This document shows, piece by piece, positions 7,482-14,345 of a stretch of 15,219 nucleotides of DNA. Below the pieces are notes generated by a model. That model worked only from the letters and a program-made list of their open reading frames with translations, ran no database searches and was not told where the DNA came from. Both the position numbers and the translations under genes were made by a program. Position 1 is the stretch's first letter. Every line of letters starts with the position of its first letter. This DNA comes from JBBRUG01 sp038247995 (GTDB taxonomy: Bacteria; Chloroflexota; Chloroflexia; Chloroflexales; Chloroflexaceae): NCBI GenBank assembly GCA_038247995.1, contig JBBRUG010000127.1, forward strand, positions 1 to 15,219. Reading direction: 5' to 3'.

Positions 7482-8657
7482 TTACGCTTTGTGTCGCACG
7501 CCCTTCGGTGTTGTTCGTATGCTCGATGCAGCTTGGAGCGTGCGAAATCGGTCGTATCCGTCCAGTGTGCGTTGGGCCGTGCGTTCCCAGGAAAACTGCG
7601 CCGCCCGCGTGTAGCCCAGGCTGCGCAGGCGTTCGGCCTCGGCCGGATCGCTCAGGACAGCCTCGAGGTGCCAGGCAAAAGCCGCCTCATCTTCCGCGTC
7701 GGTGATCCGCGCTGCGCCGCCGGCTATCTCCGGAATAGCGCCCCGATCTGAGGCGATCACCGGTGCGCCGCAGGTCATCGCTTCCAGGATCGGTATGCCG
7801 AAGCCTTCGATCCACGAGGGGAACAGAAAGGCCGCTGCGCCGCTGAAAAGTGTGATCAGGTCTTCCCGCGGCGGACGGAGCAGCAACTGAGCGCAGCCGG
7901 CCGCAACCGCCTCGTGAACAATCGGCAGCGGTTCATGCCGCGCAAAGAAGACGATCCGGTAGCGCTCGCGTAGTTCCGCCGGCAACCGACGCCATGCGCG
8001 GACGATCACTGCGGGGTTCTTCAATCCATCGGCGAGAACATATGGCTGCGCGAGCGTATAACGCGCCTGTACTGCTGCGTGCGCCGCCGGATCGACCACA
8101 CGCTTGAGCTCGGGCGCCAGGCCATGGTGTGCGGCAACGATCTGTTCCGGATCGAGCCGGCAATAGCGCAGAATCGCCTGGCAGGCGTGATCCGAGACCG
8201 TCATCAGCCCGGCGGCGCAGCTTACCGCAGCACGACTCATCAGGTGCAGGTAGCTCATCATCGCAATTGTGCGTGCGTTTTTCGCGTGGCCGGCAATGAT
8301 CTCACGCAGCGGCATCAAGTTAATCTCGTCGTGTAGTGTGATCACCGTAGCCGCACCGGCAGGCCCGAAACCGTAGTTGGCTGGAAAATGGGCAATGTCC
8401 AAGTTGTCCTGCGCCATGGCCCGGCGCATCAGCAGGTCGTTGGCGATGCTCGAAAGTGCGTTGCGGTACGGCAAGTAGCGCACGGTCGTCTGCTGCGGCA
8501 GGTCGTGAAGCTCAAAGGGCGCCTTCGTGTCGGCGTAGAGCACAAATGTATGCGCTTCGCCGGCGGCGATGAGCGCCGGTACAACCTGTTTCACATAAGC
8601 GTGGACACCGCCGACAAGGCCATGCGAGAGGTAGCGTACGTCAATTCCAATCCGCAT
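7482..8657 (-). CDS. GT4 glycosyltransferase, mannosyltransferase-like
   Basis: This 391-residue GT4 enzyme is complete and has textbook motifs: MRIGIDVRYLSHGLVGGVHAY with the Gly-rich loop (13-21), TLHDEINL (107-114), SDHACQAI (155-162), HHGL (177-180), and PSWIEGFGIPILEAMTCGAP (280-299) carrying the E-x7-E pair Glu284 and Glu292, then VIASDRGAIPE. The family retains the anomeric configuration and uses nucleotide-sugar donors; many close relatives are mannosyltransferases, but the donor here cannot be read from sequence. The open frame extends to 8759, yet the extra 34 codons lie in the preceding GT2 gene. ATG 8657 is favoured because a strong GAGGAGG lies 6 nt upstream and the protein then begins at the expected first strand. 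Confidence 0.9.
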   Translation of the reverse strand: MRIGIDVRYLSHGLVGGVHAYVKQVVPALIAAGEAHTFVLYADTKAPFELHDLPQQTTVRYLPYRNALSSIANDLLMRRAMAQDNLDIAHFPANYGFGPAGAATVITLHDEINLMPLREIIAGHAKNARTIAMMSYLHLMSRAAVSCAAGLMTVSDHACQAILRYCRLDPEQIVAAHHGLAPELKRVVDPAAHAAVQARYTLAQPYVLADGLKNPAVIVRAWRRLPAELRERYRIVFFARHEPLPIVHEAVAAGCAQLLLRPPREDLITLFSGAAAFLFPSWIEGFGIPILEAMTCGAPVIASDRGAIPEIAGGAARITDAEDEAAFAWHLEAVLSDPAEAERLRSLGYTRAAQFSWERTAQRTLDGYDRFRTLQAASSIRTTPKGVRHKA

Positions 8658-8663
8658 CGTGCG

Positions 8664-8671
8664 CCTCCTCA
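8664..8671 (-). promoter_or_regulatory. Ribosome binding site overlapping the GT2 stop codon
   Basis: The coding strand reads TGAGGAGG here: the TGA stop of the upstream GT2 gene is part of the Shine-Dalgarno sequence for the GT4 starting at 8657. This fixes the GT4 start and suggests that termination and re-initiation on the two genes are linked. Confidence 0.85.
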
Positions 8672-9580
8672 GATCGAAACGCTCAGCCGGCCGAACCGCC
8701 CGTGCCAGAAGTCCGCCCATGCCAGGCGCATCCCCACCCGACCGCGGCGGGTGCGCCATTTCGGCCGTAGCCAGAGGCTGGCGTATGTGCGCAGGTCCTG
8801 CATGAACAATGCATTGAACCAGGTGACCGGCCCGGCGCCCGTGGCGTACAGAAACAGCAGCCGGTTACGGGTCATGTAATAGGCTAGGTACTCTTTGTCG
8901 CAGCGTCCGTCGAGCGGGATCTTGTGCCAGAGTTTGGCCTGGGGTATGAAGCGGACGCGCAGGCTGGCCCGTGTTGCGCGCACGCACCACTCGCTCTCCT
9001 CAAAATACATAAAAAAGCGCTCGTCGAGCAACCCCACTCGTTCGAGCGCGGCGCAACGGATGAGCATGGCGCACCCAGTGACGAAATCGACATCGCGGGC
9101 TTGCCGGTACTGACCGCCATCCGCTTCCTCGCCGGCCATCGTACAGACGCCGCGTCGCCAATCAATCGCCCCCCCGGCCGACCAGATCCGTTCCGGTGCG
9201 GCGTGGTAGTAGATCAGCGGTCCCACGGCACCGACGGTCGGGTCGGCTTCGGCGGCGGCAACCAGTTCACTGAGGAAGTCGGGGGCCACCTCGGTATCGT
9301 TATTCAGCAATAGCGCGTAGTCGTAGCCGTGGGCGAGCGTATAGCGCAAGCCAACGTTGTTGCCCGCTGCAAAGCCCAGGTTGGCCCCGTTCTCAATCAC
9401 GACCGTTTGCGGGAAGGCCGCGCGCACCCGCTCCGGCGTCCCATCATGGGAGGCGTTGTCGAGCACGATCACGTCGTACCGCTTGCGGGGGTAATCGATC
9501 TGTTGCAGCGACGCCAGGCAGGCCAGCGTATCTGCAATGCCGTTGTAGCAGAGCACAAGAATGGCGACGCGCGGTTGCAT
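8669..9580 (-). CDS. GT2 glycosyltransferase
   Basis: This 303-residue GT-A-fold enzyme has the WbbL-like layout: VAILVLCYNG (5-14), VIVLDNASHDGT (37-48) with Asp41, NLGFAAGNN (67-75), LLLNNDTEV (90-98) as the metal-binding site, VTGCAMLIRCAAL (167-179), and DERFFMYFEESEWCVR (186-201) with the acidic acceptor-side cluster. HK near 219-220 and YYMTRNRLLF (234-243) mark the C-terminal region. Its ATG overlaps the stop of the preceding GT4 by one base (TAATG). It is the same broad family as the GT2 at 5228-6154 but clearly diverged from it, so the two probably make different linkages. Confidence 0.9.
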   Translation of the reverse strand: MQPRVAILVLCYNGIADTLACLASLQQIDYPRKRYDVIVLDNASHDGTPERVRAAFPQTVVIENGANLGFAAGNNVGLRYTLAHGYDYALLLNNDTEVAPDFLSELVAAAEADPTVGAVGPLIYYHAAPERIWSAGGAIDWRRGVCTMAGEEADGGQYRQARDVDFVTGCAMLIRCAALERVGLLDERFFMYFEESEWCVRATRASLRVRFIPQAKLWHKIPLDGRCDKEYLAYYMTRNRLLFLYATGAGPVTWFNALFMQDLRTYASLWLRPKWRTRRGRVGMRLAWADFWHGRFGRLSVSI

Positions 9581-10914
9581 TATGCCGCCTCCCCGATTGG
9601 CGCCGCATTGGAATGGGCTACGACTCGTTGATACGCTGCCATCAGTTCAACCATTTCGTCGTCAACACTGGCCGGCGGGCGGATGCCGGCGCTCAGTTGT
9701 CGGATTAATTCTGGTTCAGTGCGCAAGCGCTGGATCTGCCGCGCCAGATCGTTCGCATCGCCGGGGCGGAAATGCAATCCATCCACTCCGTCGCGCACGA
9801 GTTCTGCCATGCCCCCAAGGGCCGAGGTGATGACGGCGCGGCCGGCGGCGTGCGCCTCCAGGATCGCCAGCGGGCTGTTCTCGTACCAGATCGAGGGGAC
9901 AACGACGGCATCGGCGTTCCCGAACACATGCACGGCCTGGTCGTTGGCGAACGGCCCGGCTAGCCTAATCCGCGGGTCGGCGCCGATCTGGGCTTTAATC
10001 TGGTTGACATAGGCCGGAAAACTGGCCAGGTTGCCGTGAATCGCAAGGCCAACCGAGCGTCCGGTTTGGGGCAGGCGCCGAATGGCGTCAATCAGTACGT
10101 GAACGCCTTTATGCTCGGCGATCTGGCCGATATAGGCCAGGCGCAGCGTCGCGCTCTTTCCGGGCGGCGGCGTTGCCTTCAGCCGCGCAGAGTCGATCCC
10201 GAGCCGAAAGACGTGAATATCGTTATACGTGACAATTTCGCGGTAGCGATCGGCGAGAAACTGCGAGGGCGCCAGCATCAGCGTGCTCAGGCCGAGAGCG
10301 CGGCGCAAGTAGCTGCGCCGCGCCGCTTGCTGATCGCGTTCAGCGCCGCCGGCCAGGGCGATCCAGGTGCGTCCCGCTGCCCCGGCGCTGAGTCGATCCG
10401 GCAGCCGGTGCCGCCGCTGGTTCAGCCGTAAGCACCAAGCGCAGCCGGCCGGATCAGCGGGGATCGGGTCGCAGATCTTGGCGTCGCCGCGCAGCAGCGT
10501 GATGCGCGGGCAGAGGAACCAGTAATCGTGCAGGGTAACCACGCTCGGAATGCCCTGGGCATGAGCCGCTTCGATGACGCCGGCGCCGATCAGGTAGCCA
10601 CTCTGTAGATGCAGCAGATCGGGCCGGTCGGCGCGCATATGATCGGCCAGCCAGGCGGCAACCATAGGGTTGGCATAGCTCCAGTCGGGCGGCGCGCCCT
10701 GCAAGCCGAGGTGTAAACGCCAGACCGGCACGCCTTCATAGCTGTCCTGCTCGGCAACAACGCCGGCCGGGCGGGTTGCGTCGAGGGTTTCTACGCATAT
10801 CACCTCGGCGGAATGGCCGTGCGCTAATAACCAGCGTGCCAGACGAAAGGTATAGAGTTCGGCGCCGGCGCTGTAGCGCGGCGGGAAATGGTGGATGGCG
10901 AGCAGGATTTTCAT
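9580..10914 (-). CDS. GT4 glycosyltransferase with four-cysteine insert
   Basis: This 444-residue GT4 enzyme is longer than its neighbours. It has the N-terminal strand and Gly loop MKILLAIHHFPPRYSAGAEL, LHLQSGYLIG (101-110), TLHDYWFLCPR (127-137), IGQIAEHKGVHVL (262-274), and PSIWYENSPLAILEAHAAGR (340-359) with E-x7-E at Glu345 and Glu353, then LGGMAELVRDGVDGLHFRPGD. Between the two domains is a segment with four cysteines (Cys135, Cys148, Cys158, Cys161) followed by an Arg-rich stretch to about 205. I recall a similar Cys pattern in other GT4 proteins with the HDYW motif; zinc binding is plausible but unproven. GGAG lies 7-8 nt before the ATG, overlapping the end of the flippase gene, whose stop is 2 bp away. 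The donor sugar is unknown. Confidence 0.9.
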   Translation of the reverse strand: MKILLAIHHFPPRYSAGAELYTFRLARWLLAHGHSAEVICVETLDATRPAGVVAEQDSYEGVPVWRLHLGLQGAPPDWSYANPMVAAWLADHMRADRPDLLHLQSGYLIGAGVIEAAHAQGIPSVVTLHDYWFLCPRITLLRGDAKICDPIPADPAGCAWCLRLNQRRHRLPDRLSAGAAGRTWIALAGGAERDQQAARRSYLRRALGLSTLMLAPSQFLADRYREIVTYNDIHVFRLGIDSARLKATPPPGKSATLRLAYIGQIAEHKGVHVLIDAIRRLPQTGRSVGLAIHGNLASFPAYVNQIKAQIGADPRIRLAGPFANDQAVHVFGNADAVVVPSIWYENSPLAILEAHAAGRAVITSALGGMAELVRDGVDGLHFRPGDANDLARQIQRLRTEPELIRQLSAGIRPPASVDDEMVELMAAYQRVVAHSNAAPIGEAA

Positions 10915-10916
10915 AA

Positions 10917-12374
10917 CTACTCCGCAGTCGCCCGGCGTGCAGCGAGCATCCCGCGCACGAAAGCGGCTTCATCGGCGCCGACGACACGCAGCGCCAATAA
11001 GAGTCCGCCATACAACAATCCGCCGAGCGCTACGCTGGCCGGCACCGGCAAATCGCGCACCAGGTAGACCAGCACCGCCATGAACGCCACCGCCGTTGCA
11101 GCGCGCAGTAACGCGCCCCAGCGCATTTGGCCGAGTAGGTCGCGCAGCATCCAGAGATACTGACTGCACAAAACCAACTCGGTGACAACGGTGATGATTG
11201 CGGCGGCGAGGACGCCATAACGCGGAATAAGCAGCACATTGGCGGCAATATTGATACTGCTGCTAAGCACGATTGCCCGCGCCACGCGGCCTTCACGGCC
11301 GGCGATCACCACTACATAGCCCAGGAACTCGGAGAGGAACATCAGCGGCACCACCCAGATTAGAATGGCCAGGAGTGGTGCGGCGGGGGCGTATTCCGGG
11401 CCAAAGAGCAGCCCCACAATCGGCTCTGCCAGAATAAAGCCGCCAACCGTAATCGGCAGCGCTACAAGCAGCAGATAGCGCAGCAAGCGCTCATAGACCT
11501 GGGGCAGACTATCAGGGGCCAGGACGGACTGGCGTGATAATGAGGGGTAGAGCGCAGTGTTGAGCACGTTCGAAAGCGTCACCAGGGCGAAGACCAGATT
11601 ATAAGCTGCATTGTAGTGGCCGGTGGCTGTATCGCCGCTGAAGATATTCAGCAACACCGTATCGAAGCGATACGAAATACCCAGGGTCAGGCCGATCACG
11701 CCAAAGGGCAGGGCCGCACGCAGCAGCGGCAGCCAGCGCTGGGGCGTGATCGCGCCTGGGCGGATGCCGATCCGGCGCAGCGCGCGGACAACGAGAATTG
11801 TCATCACCGCTACGCCGGTCATCGTGGCAATGATCAACCCGTAATAGCCGAAGCCCATCCAAAGGACAAGCGCCCCAAGGCTGACGAAAAGCAGTTGATT
11901 AACCACCTGCACGCCGGCGGTGAGGTCAAGCCGTTCGTGGCCGGCGAGCAGTGCTTCGCTGCTGCCGTGGACGGCGTAGATCAATACGGTAATCGCGTTC
12001 AGCGCGATCGCGCCGATCATCAGGCTGGGGCGCCCGGTAAGCAGCGCAGCGCTGACGACCATGATCCCGGCGCTGACGGCCAGGATCAGGCGCAACGCCA
12101 GCATATCGGCGTAAAGTGCCTGAATGCGTGCGAGGCCATCGGGCTTATCGCGTAGGCGGGCCACTTCGCGCACGGTGTATGGTGCGAGACCGAGATCGGC
12201 GATAAAGAGAAAGACCGTGCCGAAGCCAATGACGGCGGCATACTGGCCGAAGTCGGTTGCGCCCAGGTTGCGGATGATCAGCACCGTAAAGGCGAAGGAG
12301 AGCAGCTTGATCACGATCTGAGCTGCCAGGCCCAAAGCCGAGTTCCGCAGAATAGTCCGTGATAGTTGCTGCAT
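10917..12374 (-). CDS. Wzx-type oligosaccharide flippase
   Basis: This 485-residue membrane protein has about 12-14 hydrophobic helices spread over its full length, as expected for a MOP-superfamily exporter of lipid-linked oligosaccharides (polysaccharide biosynthesis protein, PF01943/PF13440 type). The N-terminus has the family hallmark: LRNSALGLAAQIVIKLLSF (9-27), then IIRNLGATDFGQYA (33-46) and DLGLAPYTVRE (60-70). It would move the repeat unit built by the neighbouring glycosyltransferases across the membrane, and it pairs with the Wzy-type polymerase of this cluster. It sits between two GT4 genes, 21 bp after one and 2 bp before the next. No good Shine-Dalgarno is visible before the ATG; that leader instead has a small GGCGC/GCGCC dyad. 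Confidence 0.9.
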   Translation of the reverse strand: MQQLSRTILRNSALGLAAQIVIKLLSFAFTVLIIRNLGATDFGQYAAVIGFGTVFLFIADLGLAPYTVREVARLRDKPDGLARIQALYADMLALRLILAVSAGIMVVSAALLTGRPSLMIGAIALNAITVLIYAVHGSSEALLAGHERLDLTAGVQVVNQLLFVSLGALVLWMGFGYYGLIIATMTGVAVMTILVVRALRRIGIRPGAITPQRWLPLLRAALPFGVIGLTLGISYRFDTVLLNIFSGDTATGHYNAAYNLVFALVTLSNVLNTALYPSLSRQSVLAPDSLPQVYERLLRYLLLVALPITVGGFILAEPIVGLLFGPEYAPAAPLLAILIWVVPLMFLSEFLGYVVVIAGREGRVARAIVLSSSINIAANVLLIPRYGVLAAAIITVVTELVLCSQYLWMLRDLLGQMRWGALLRAATAVAFMAVLVYLVRDLPVPASVALGGLLYGGLLLALRVVGADEAAFVRGMLAARRATAE

Positions 12375-12395
12375 AGGTTGGGGCGCGCTAAGCGC

Positions 12396-13484
12396 CTAAG
12401 ATGCTCTGCTGAGCGCTGCTGAATGGTGCTGCGCTGCTGTGGCGGACTCGATGAGGGATGTCATGCGCTTGAGCCAGGCGTCAAACGAATAGTGCGCGTG
12501 CATCCATTCGCGCGCCTTCCGGCCCATGTGCACCACCCGTTGTGGATCATGCCAGAGCTGCGCTATCGCCTCGGCCATGGCCCGATCGTCGCCCTGGTTA
12601 ACCAGCAAGCCGGTCTCACCCTCTACCAGATACTCGCTCAGGCCGGGCATACGGGTTGCGATCACCGGCTTGCCCATCGCCTGGGCGGCCTGCACCGAGG
12701 TGCAACCGGCGCTCCATTGGGTGGTAGCCTGAATTGGCACAATGATAAAGCGACTTTCGGCATAACAGGTGCGTAACGTGCGTGGATGTACGAACGGCTG
12801 GAGTGTGACATTCGGCGGAAGGTGCTCGTTTTCGTGTCCTCCGCGCCCTTGTACCCAACTGCTGCCGACGCGCAACTGGCATTGAATGTTGGGCAGGCGG
12901 CGCATCGCCCGGATCAGTGTCGGATAGTCGCGATACGAAAGCCCCAGGCTTTGAATGAATGGCTCGTCGGCGTGCGACGTCCTCTGCGGCTGGTAAAACC
13001 GTGTATCCACCGGTGTGTGCAGGGCGATAACTCGCTTCGGGCCCAGGCCGAGATAGGCGCGCATTTCTTCAGCCTCGGCCCGACTGATCGCGGCGATCAG
13101 ATTCCAGCGCTCGGAGAGCCGGAGCGCCTTGATCATCCGCAACTTCTGCCGCGACATCCCGTGATGAAAAAGCACGACATGACGAATTGATCGATCCAGC
13201 AGCAATGCGAGGGGAATGCCGACGCGCTCCGAGAGACTCACCACCACATCATAGCCGCCTGCGCGGGCGTACTGCGCTACCTGCGCGGCCTGGCGCAGAT
13301 CGAGGCGGCTGAGGCCTTCGAGTTGCTGCAGGAAGCGATTCGGCCGCAGCATGTTATAGTCGCAATACGTTGTTCCAAAGCGCTCGGCAAGCTCAAAATA
13401 GTCAACACGTTGGTGCTGACCGGTGCGAACCTCGTCACGCAGGCCCAGGCGTGTTGTATTTGTGGCCACAATTAGCACCCGCAT
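12396..13484 (-). CDS. GT4-like glycosyltransferase with atypical active-site motif
   Basis: This is a GT-B-fold glycosyltransferase of 362 residues if translation starts at ATG 13484, where the protein begins MRVLIVATNTTRLGLRDEV as GT4 proteins usually do; a G-rich run just upstream may act as a weak ribosome site. An ATG at 13508 and a GTG at 13517 are in frame and would add 8 or 11 residues. Recognisable parts are HHGM for the cleft (about 107-110), AAISRAEAEEM (131-141), HTPVDTRFY (156-164) and the C-terminal half with GLSEYLVEGETGLLVNQGDD (281-300). In the usual E-x7-E region the sequence is TTQWSAGCTSVQAAQAMGKP (254-273), lacking the expected glutamates. It follows the methyltransferase gene after 90 bp. 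Donor and linkage are unknown. Confidence 0.8.
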   Translation of the reverse strand: MRVLIVATNTTRLGLRDEVRTGQHQRVDYFELAERFGTTYCDYNMLRPNRFLQQLEGLSRLDLRQAAQVAQYARAGGYDVVVSLSERVGIPLALLLDRSIRHVVLFHHGMSRQKLRMIKALRLSERWNLIAAISRAEAEEMRAYLGLGPKRVIALHTPVDTRFYQPQRTSHADEPFIQSLGLSYRDYPTLIRAMRRLPNIQCQLRVGSSWVQGRGGHENEHLPPNVTLQPFVHPRTLRTCYAESRFIIVPIQATTQWSAGCTSVQAAQAMGKPVIATRMPGLSEYLVEGETGLLVNQGDDRAMAEAIAQLWHDPQRVVHMGRKAREWMHAHYSFDAWLKRMTSLIESATAAQHHSAALSRAS

Positions 13485-13574
13485 CTTGCCCCCCGGTTGT
13501 TGTTTCATACTATGCACAGCCGGCGTAACACGCTGCTAAATGTATGTGGCCCTCAGGTGACAGCTCTGTTCGGC

Positions 13575-14313
13575 TTACTGCGTGACGTAATACGTCCAGT
13601 ACTGATGGGCGTTCTTTGGCGCTTCATCAGGGGAGATCGCCAGGATGTTTCCACCGATGCCTTTCAGGTGGGCCACAAGCTGATCGCGCCGACTGGCGTG
13701 AACCTGTTGCGGGTAGAGGCTGAGACGTTGGTACAGGGTTGTTTCAGGAACGCCCAGGCGGCTCAGGATTGCAAAGAGCCGCCGGCGTAGTTGAACGCGA
13801 TGCGCCGGCTTCATTTCATGAATCACGGTAAAAACGAGCAATCCGTCTGTGTCGAGCAGGCGCACAAATTCGCTCAAGAATTGCTGCACAACGCTCTGCT
13901 CGGAGATATGGTGGAGGACGCCCCAGCAGTAGACCAAGTCGATACTGTTATCGGCGAGGTAGGACAGCTCGGCCCCGTTATTGACGCGAAAGTCGGTGTT
14001 TGAGGCGGTGCGATAGATCTCACGCGCTTTGCTGATCAGGCTATCTGCAATATCGAGCCCCAGATAGTGGCTAAAATGGTTGCGAAAACCGCGTGCCAGG
14101 CGCCCGACGCCGCAGCCGTAATCCAGCACGTGCGTGTGGCGGTGCGGATACCCGAACCTGCTGATATACGTCATCAGGTGATTAACCTGCCTGTCGCCGG
14201 TGCGGAGAAACTCTTCGAGGTCACAGGCGCCGAATTTGTTTGTGCCCGGCATCGCCCAGGGGATCCAGCCGGCCAAGGGTGTCCCACTGACGTTTGATCG
14301 CTTGCAAAGACAT
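13575..14313 (-). CDS. Class I SAM methyltransferase with a frameshift near its start
   Basis: The body reads as one open frame and has the class I methyltransferase fold: VLDYGCGVGR (motif I, SAM-binding, about 14100-14129), YLGLDIA (acidic end of strand 2), SIDLVYCWGVLHHISE (motif IV region), and DGLLVFTVI. In that frame the only possible start is a TTG at 14276, with no ribosome site. A better start is ATG 14313, 5 nt after GGAAGG, which encodes MSLQAIKRQWDTLGRLDP in another frame. This matches the N-terminal W-x3-G-x2-DP pattern I recall for the family, and the body continues with WAMPGTNKFGACDLEEF. Joining them needs a one-base skip in CCCC or a two-base gap at about 14256-14262. The joined protein would be about 245 residues. 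It may methylate a sugar of the glycan. The cause could be sequencing error, mutation or recoding. Confidence 0.75.
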
Positions 14314-14317
14314 CATT

Positions 14318-14326
14318 ACCTTCCTT
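14318..14326 (-). promoter_or_regulatory. Ribosome binding site supporting the methyltransferase start at 14313
   Basis: The coding strand reads AAAAGGAAGGTA immediately before two tandem ATG codons (14316 and 14313). GGAAGG is 5 nt from the second ATG, a normal spacing, and is the best ribosome site in this part of the window. It supports initiation in the N-terminal frame, not at the TTG further in. Confidence 0.7.
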
Positions 14327-14345
14327 TTATAAATACCTCAACACG

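Noticed and set aside
8658..8759. N-terminal extension of the GT4 frame to 8759
   Set aside because: ATG 8657 has a strong GAGGAGG site and the standard MRIGIDVRYLS beginning, whereas the extension overlaps the GT2 gene and has no ribosome site.
13485..13574. Promoter or small gene between the methyltransferase and GT4 genes
   Set aside because: The 90 bp contain no clear -35/-10 pair, no strong dyad and no open frame with a ribosome site. Part of it may be the true N-terminus of the GT4.
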